Positions 59,380 through 64,000 of a DNA stretch of 64,000 bases are shown one piece after another. Origin of the DNA: Diphasiastrum complanatum (lineage: Eukaryota > Streptophyta > Lycopodiopsida > Lycopodiales > Lycopodiaceae). The stretch is taken from contig CM055098.1 of NCBI GenBank assembly GCA_029204225.1, positions 1,549,106-1,613,105 on the forward strand, written 5' to 3'. The notes below the pieces were generated by a model. That model saw only the letters and a list, made by a program, of their open reading frames with translations. It ran no database searches and was not told where the DNA came from. The translations under genes were made by a program, and so were the position numbers. Position 1 is the stretch's first letter, and each line of letters starts with the position of its first letter.

Positions 59380-59965
59380 CGCCCTCCTCCACGCTCTTGG
59401 GTGGATCTTTCGTGTTTCTTAGTCGATTTGAACATGATTTTAAACTATAGTTAGGGTCGTCCTGATATTGCTGAGGTGATAGGGCCGTCAATCAACTATT
59501 TCCAGAGAGAAATGAGCCTTTTAGAGCTCTTTGAAAAATCTAGATTTTCTCTCTCTACAATGATAAATGCTTTTCTTATTGATGGCAATTGAATTTTTGA
59601 CAAAAGTCTAAGAAATTTGCCATGGCTATCTAGCGACCTCCTACAACCAGCTTCGTGTCCTTATGACATCCAAGTTATGACGTGTTCTATGAAAAACCGT
59701 AACCATCGCTCGGTCTTTCCAAAAAACTGATTGCAGCTTTCACATTTTTTAATTTTTTTAATCTTGTCTAATGCTATGCACAAGCTAAAGCAACCAATAC
59801 TGAGCTTGATAAGCCTTCATATGCCTGAATCTGAGCACAAGTGCTCTACTTCTCTCTTATTGATCATTGTAAATCCCAAACTATGGGAAAACTATTTTTT
59901 CGAAGCTCTCTTCAACGACAACTCTGCTCTATGCTCAAACCTTGTTAGGCTCTAATACGAAGTTA
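59380..59965 (-). mobile_element. diverged leader and primer-site remnant of the 44-kb copia family
   Basis: Aligns by eye with 49.45-50.04 kb: 'ccatggct', 'cttcgtgtccttatgacatccaa', 'ttgtctaatgctatgcacaagct', 'cgaagctctcttcaacgacaa', then a mutated primer site 'ggctctaatacgaagttagaac'. It indicates an older insertion of a relative in the same orientation. Confidence 0.65.
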
Positions 59966-59982
59966 GAACTCATGTCAAACAG

Positions 59983-60950
59983 TGTTAGCCGATTCTCTAG
60001 TGCCGAGCCAAGCTGGAGACATAAGTTATCTCTCACCCATGACCGAGGAGGTCTCAGAAGGAAGAGAGCAGAAGAAGCTAAGAGCCGAGGAAATACTAGC
60101 TAGGAAGATAGTGATTAACTATGTGAGCCTACATGGTGTATCCCAAAGAAGGAATGACCATGTAGGAGCTAGTAACATTTTCTTGAATAGTTGTAATAAA
60201 TGTAGACTCCCCTTAAAATAGTAAGAGTGAGCCACCTTTTGATGGTGACCTCTAGTAGAAGGGCAAATTTCACATGTAATTTCTAATTTAGTGGAATTGC
60301 CACATGGGCTCCACATGGGCAGCCTTCTTGCTTATTTAAGGGCCCCCCTCTCTTGTGAGGGAGCTTTTGATTGTATTTTCAAGTTCTCTTGAGCTAATAA
60401 AGAGGATCCTCCACGAGTTCTTGAAGATCACTAAGCTCCTTGTTCATGGCAATGGACTTGAGTGATATTTCTATGAGCATGCTTAATTCCTTGCTTGTGG
60501 ATTAACTAGGTTCTTGTTTCTTGTTCTTGCTTAGTTGTGGATTAGCTTCAGTTCTTGCTTGTGGAATCTTGTAGAAATCAGCATTCAAGTAAACTATGGA
60601 GGCTAGAAATGTGGTGTAAATCTTGCATAGTCTTGACATTCTAGTTCTTGATGTTCTTGGATAATCTAGGCATCAAGTAATGTGTGTTTCTTGATTCCCA
60701 GATTGTTAAATGCTGCTAGGAATCTTGTTTCTTGTTTCTTGAATCTTCTTTTAGTTTCAGTAGCTAATCTAGTTCTTGATTGTTCTTTGATTCAGTAGTT
60801 AGTAATAGGATCGCTCTCTGTGCTGAATGTTGATCTGCTTGAGCTGTAGATGGTTGCATGACTAGTGTATGCATGTAGTTGAGTATTGGATTTGAGCTAC
60901 CCACTGACAGGCTGGGAAATACGTAGTGCATCCTTGAATATTGCTTATGC
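59983..60950 (+). mobile_element. LTR-like sequence of another element (tentative)
   Basis: Begins TGTTAGCCG and contains a TATA-like TATTTAA (60333-60339) followed about 57 bp later by AATAAA (60396-60401), the spacing expected for U3-R of an LTR. Repeated 'cttgttcttg/ttcttgcttgtgg' words follow. It sits between the copia leader remnant and an LTR remnant of the same family, so it may be nested. No matching target duplication was found. Confidence 0.4.
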
Positions 60951-61099
60951 TATGTATACGTTCTAATAAGAAGAGTAATCACAAAGAACCATAACAACAT
61001 AAGTAATCCAAGAGAGATAAGCAACAAAAAGAGAAAAAAATGTGTTCACAGATTCAGTGAATCTATGAACAAACAAGATCAAAGATTGGCATAGATAGA

Positions 61100-61316
61100 A
61101 AAACTCTTAGAAAGCACTCTCCAAGTTCCACATAGCAAAACTATATTTTAAAAACTAGAAACGCTATACATATATGACTTTCTTTCGACAACCCATGCAT
61201 GACCTGGGTTGCCATTGACGGGGGTCGGGATGCGTGTCCTATTGATTGCCTCGACATGAGCGCAACTAGTTCTAGTCACATGACTGAACCCACAGTACGA
61301 AAACACAGTGAGTGTA
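61100..61316 (-). mobile_element. diverged LTR of the 44-kb copia family
   Basis: Matches the LTR at 44259-44528 in order: 'aaagcactctccaag…cacatagcaaaactatattt', 'cccatgcatgacctgggttgcc', 'gggatgcgtgtcc', 'cccacagtac', 'acacagtgagtgtact'. It probably pairs with the leader remnant at 59.38-59.97 kb. Confidence 0.65.
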
Positions 61317-61801
61317 CTCTCTCTCTCTCTCTCTCTCATCGGCCATTCTCATCCTCCTCCTAGCATCACGCAACACCCCCGCCCTCTCTTGGTCTCTCCT
61401 CCCGATCAACCATTCCCGTCCTAGCAGCGCGCAACATCTCCACCCCCCTCTCCCTCAATCACTCCTCTCTCTCTCTCTCTCTCTCTCATCAGCCATCCTC
61501 CTCCTCTATTTCTCGATTACCTGTCATCCTCTTCCTAGCAACAAGCGGCATCTACGGCTCTCACTATCAATCTCACTCCTTGCACTCTCCCTCCGATCAA
61601 TCTCTTTCCTTCTCTATTTTGCTCTTTCCAGAGACTTCGTTATCTTTCTAGCAATTTCGTAAAATTTCTCTTTCTAGAAATTTCTAGAGCCACGTGACTT
61701 TCAAACACACTTCATAATACTTGAAATGCACTTCAAATACGTTTTAGGGCACGCGTGGCCCAATAAAAATGCAAGAATCAGTTTTTCTCCATCACAGCCA
61801 A

Positions 61802-61880
<79 letters not shown>
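61317..61880. repeat. (TC)n tracts in pyrimidine-rich DNA
   Basis: TC runs at about 61317-61336, 61463-61488 and 61805-61879 with similar 'catcrgccatcctcctcct' spacers after the first two, suggesting a duplicated unit of about 150 bp. The 116-codon plus-strand frame is low-complexity and not a supported gene. Confidence 0.7.
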
Positions 61881-61881
<1 letters not shown>

Positions 61882-63300
61882 TCTTAAATTGGCTCTATCC
61901 ACAGAACAAGAAGAAAAATAAATGTCATCACAAAATCAAGAATCACCGATTATTTCTAGAATCATTGATTGTCCAAAAACTCTCCGTATAATAGACATGC
62001 GTCATTTATGAATTTTCAAATCTAAATACTTAGAATCTAAAACCATTAATTGATGACATAATGGACATATGTTGACTATCAGATATGCAACATCAAGCAT
62101 TCACCATAAGCAATCACCAAAGAAGGCGAAAGAAGAACACACACTATCAATCTATCACACACAACATACTGAATGTAAAATGTACATATAAACCCTGGAC
62201 CCTGATAGAGGGAGAACCTAGGAGTAGACTACTAGACCAGCCAACGGCTAGTTACAGCTAGTAATAAAGTACACCGTAAACAGTAACTAAGAAGTGTAAC
62301 AATGAAGTTTGTCATTGATTTCTAACAACATATGTATGTCATCAAAACCGTCAAAAGAATGAAATAGAATCCCACAAAAACCAAGAATTCAAGCACGAAT
62401 TTGAAGCAAAATCTGATAAAATCCAAGATAGTGCACTCTACCATAACTTCAATGGAATTTGCACAACCGAGATTTAGTGAAATCCAAAACTATGTGTCGC
62501 TTGGGAAATCGACATTCCTTCTAGCTTCAACACCCAGGTGCTTTCTCCTTCAGAAATCAATGCAGAATTTGATTCCTTTCCCATCCCATCTACATCTTAG
62601 CCTTGCTCTGATACTAGCGTAAAATCCAACAAAGAATTAACTTAGATTAGAGAGTAATGAGAGGCAAAACCACCCAACCAAACAAAGGTTTTTTTTTTTG
62701 GAAGATCAGCACCTCACCCTCGAGCCATGGCAAATGCATGCTTCACAAGAGAAACAAAACAAGTAAACAAACTTGTCATCTTCTTTTATTCTTCAACAAC
62801 TGCATCCTTCATCACTATCATCTGCCTTAGATTTAGCACTATTTGAATTGCTTCCACATATTTGGCACATAAATCTAAAATTTCAATCTCATTTTGTTTC
62901 AGAGCAACTTCATTTTTCACAACCCGATGTGTTGGGTCTTGTAGTGATTCGCTCATATTGTCGTATATTCATTAAGCAATCTTGTTTTTCAAGTTTGATT
63001 ATGGGATAATGTATTAGGGTGCCTAGCAACATGGAGCTCGGTATTCCAAATTTTATAAAAGAAGAAAGGAATGTGTGGCTATTGAGCTTAAGACACTCCC
63101 TCCATTCTTCTCTAAGTTTTTGGTATGCCATTCAAAAAGAAAAAGAAAGGTGTTTTATACCCCCACTTTTTCTTTGTTTTGCTGCTGCCACTCTAACCAC
63201 TGACTAATCTCTTCATCGCACGCAAATTTTTCAAACATCACCGTTGGATTTGCACAAAGGGATCAGATTCTCAAAATTCGAAATCCCATTCACGGTCCAC
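61881..63300. other. intergenic, nothing recognised
   Basis: No gene supported. The last 300 bp may contain the promoter of the exon starting at 63454. Confidence 0.4.
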
Positions 63301-63309
63301 TGTTGAGCA

Positions 63310-63322
63310 GCCGACACGTGGC
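63310..63322 (+). promoter_or_regulatory. overlapping DRE-like (GCCGAC) and G-box/ABRE-like (CACGTGGC) sites
   Basis: GCCGAC at 63310-63315 overlaps CACGTGGC at 63315-63322, about 135 bp before a likely start codon. In plants these cores are bound by DREB/CBF and by bZIP ABF factors in cold, drought and ABA responses. Functional use here is inferred from position only. Confidence 0.45.
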
Positions 63323-63453
63323 AGATTTTGCAGATGTCAAACATCGTCCAGGGCGGGTCGAACTCTTTTGGTGTCTTAAAGCCAACTAACATAGATTCAG
63401 AAAAATCAAGGCGGGAGAGAAGCAGCAGCAGGGGAGAAGAAGAGGAGGCAGCG

Positions 63454-63620
63454 ATGGAGGTTCCCATGGTGGCAAGCGATGCTGTGCGATGGACCAACAT
63501 GTCCATACCGCCCATCGATGCGACGCTGGGCGCCTCCTGTTGCCCCCCTCCGCGCAATGCCGCTGGTTCGGTGCACATTCCCGGCCGAGCTGGAGCCGCT
63601 GAGTCCACCTACATCATCTG
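63454..63620 (+). CDS. probable first coding exon of an unidentified gene
   Basis: The local rise in GC, a purine-rich leader ('gggagagaagcagcagcagg') and a good start context (gcagcgATGG) mark ATG 63454. The frame reads 'MEVPMVASDAVRWTNMSIPP', then an Ala/Pro/Gly-rich part to 'GAAESTYIIW', where a consensus donor (CATCTG|gtatgc at 63621) would interrupt a Trp codon. Without splicing the frame stops nine codons later. The overlapping +2 frame gives another open protein ('MLCDGPTCPY…') but lacks such a leader. I do not recognise the protein. The rest of the gene would lie beyond the window or in the AT-rich sequence downstream. Confidence 0.45.
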
Positions 63621-64000
63621 GTATGCTTTCATCCATGAACCCTAGAACAGTTTTCGAAATTCAGCTGAACGGTTTGCTTTGTGCAGTAAAGATCTAGGTG
63701 AGGTATAGTATACGCAGCGGGCAGCATGCTAGTTGCTGGTTAGCAAATCACGTAAGGGATGGGTTTTTTTGGGTCTTTTGCTGCTTTAGGACTTGCTTAT
63801 TGTTGAGGTCACACGATTCTTTAAAGGTTTTCTTTTGTCTTCTCGGAAAGGACTACCAATTCAGCACAGTGGAGTTTGAAATTTGTACCGGATACTAGCA
63901 AGACTATAAACCCTAAACCCTACAGCATAAACCCTAGACCTCAAACTTTCAACTTTTATTGACTGAAAGAAAACTCAAAAGTAGTAAATATCCAAGAATA
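63621..64000 (+). other. probable intron or downstream sequence with telomere-like words
   Basis: AT-rich, with 'taaaccctaaaccctac' at about 63908-63924 and another 'aaaccctaga' just after. Such telo-box-like words are common near plant 5' ends. No second exon could be placed. Confidence 0.35.

Noticed and set aside
61312-61662. 116-aa Ser/Leu/Pro-rich plus-strand frame
   Set aside because: It covers TC tracts and a duplicated pyrimidine-rich spacer next to an LTR remnant; no homology or start context supports a gene.
28000-64000. CRISPR-like arrays and bacterial operon features
   Set aside because: The regularly spaced short palindromes are in the RT elements and lack the uniform spacers and repeats of CRISPR. 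The window is clearly plant nuclear DNA.

Overview
The window looks like a stretch of a large, repeat-rich land-plant nuclear genome. Supporting signs are AT-rich DNA, Ty1/copia retrotransposons with the plant initiator-Met tRNA primer site, CCCTAAA-type repeats, very long (GA)n/(TC)n tracts, and one spliced gene with plant-style GT..AG introns. A fern or other seed-free plant is my guess, held weakly; nothing here names the species.

Region by region: 1-8.8 kb holds short tandem repeats, a near-perfect 71-77 bp snapback hairpin, a decayed copia element (3.63-5.79 kb) and TA/GA microsatellites. From 8.76 to 21.59 kb there is a head-to-tail array of four reverse-transcriptase elements (named P1-P4 here), all on the minus strand and separated only by (GA)n tracts. 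P2 and P4 carry broken genes for a Penelope-like reverse transcriptase (K..HK, D/N-ISKCYENIP and RYIDD motifs) plus an upstream Cys-rich ORF; P1 and P3 have no recognisable coding sequence but keep both ends. 21.6-33 kb is mostly gene-poor, with a GTAC-rich minisatellite, degenerate telomere-like repeats, a tRNA-derived SINE-like unit and GC-rich minisatellites.

The only convincing complete-looking host gene is at 33.0-37.8 kb, minus strand. It has two coding exons and encodes about 1304 aa, with a UBZ4-like zinc finger, 23 decapeptide repeats, a coiled coil, acidic/basic nuclear-type regions and a conserved-looking C-terminal domain split by the intron. A probable first exon of another gene begins at 63.45 kb.

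From 38.3 to 61.3 kb there are a foldback tandem repeat, another Penelope-like copy inside a (TC)n tract (P5), a nearly complete copia element on the minus strand (44.26-50.14 kb) with non-TG/CA LTR ends and four in-frame stops, a second decayed copia on the plus strand, two further Penelope-like fragments in opposite orientations (P6, P7), an exactly 1000-bp solo LTR with a 5-bp target duplication nested in P7, and relics of the 44-kb copia family.

The most interesting signal is the Penelope-like family. Both of its ends abut (TC)n/(GA)n DNA, it forms telomere-array-like head-to-tail chains on microsatellite DNA, it has ORF-less derivatives, and it carries two kinds of repeated hairpin motif: GTCCATCGCTGGAC in the 5' part and GCAnATCCATGC boxes in the 3' part.
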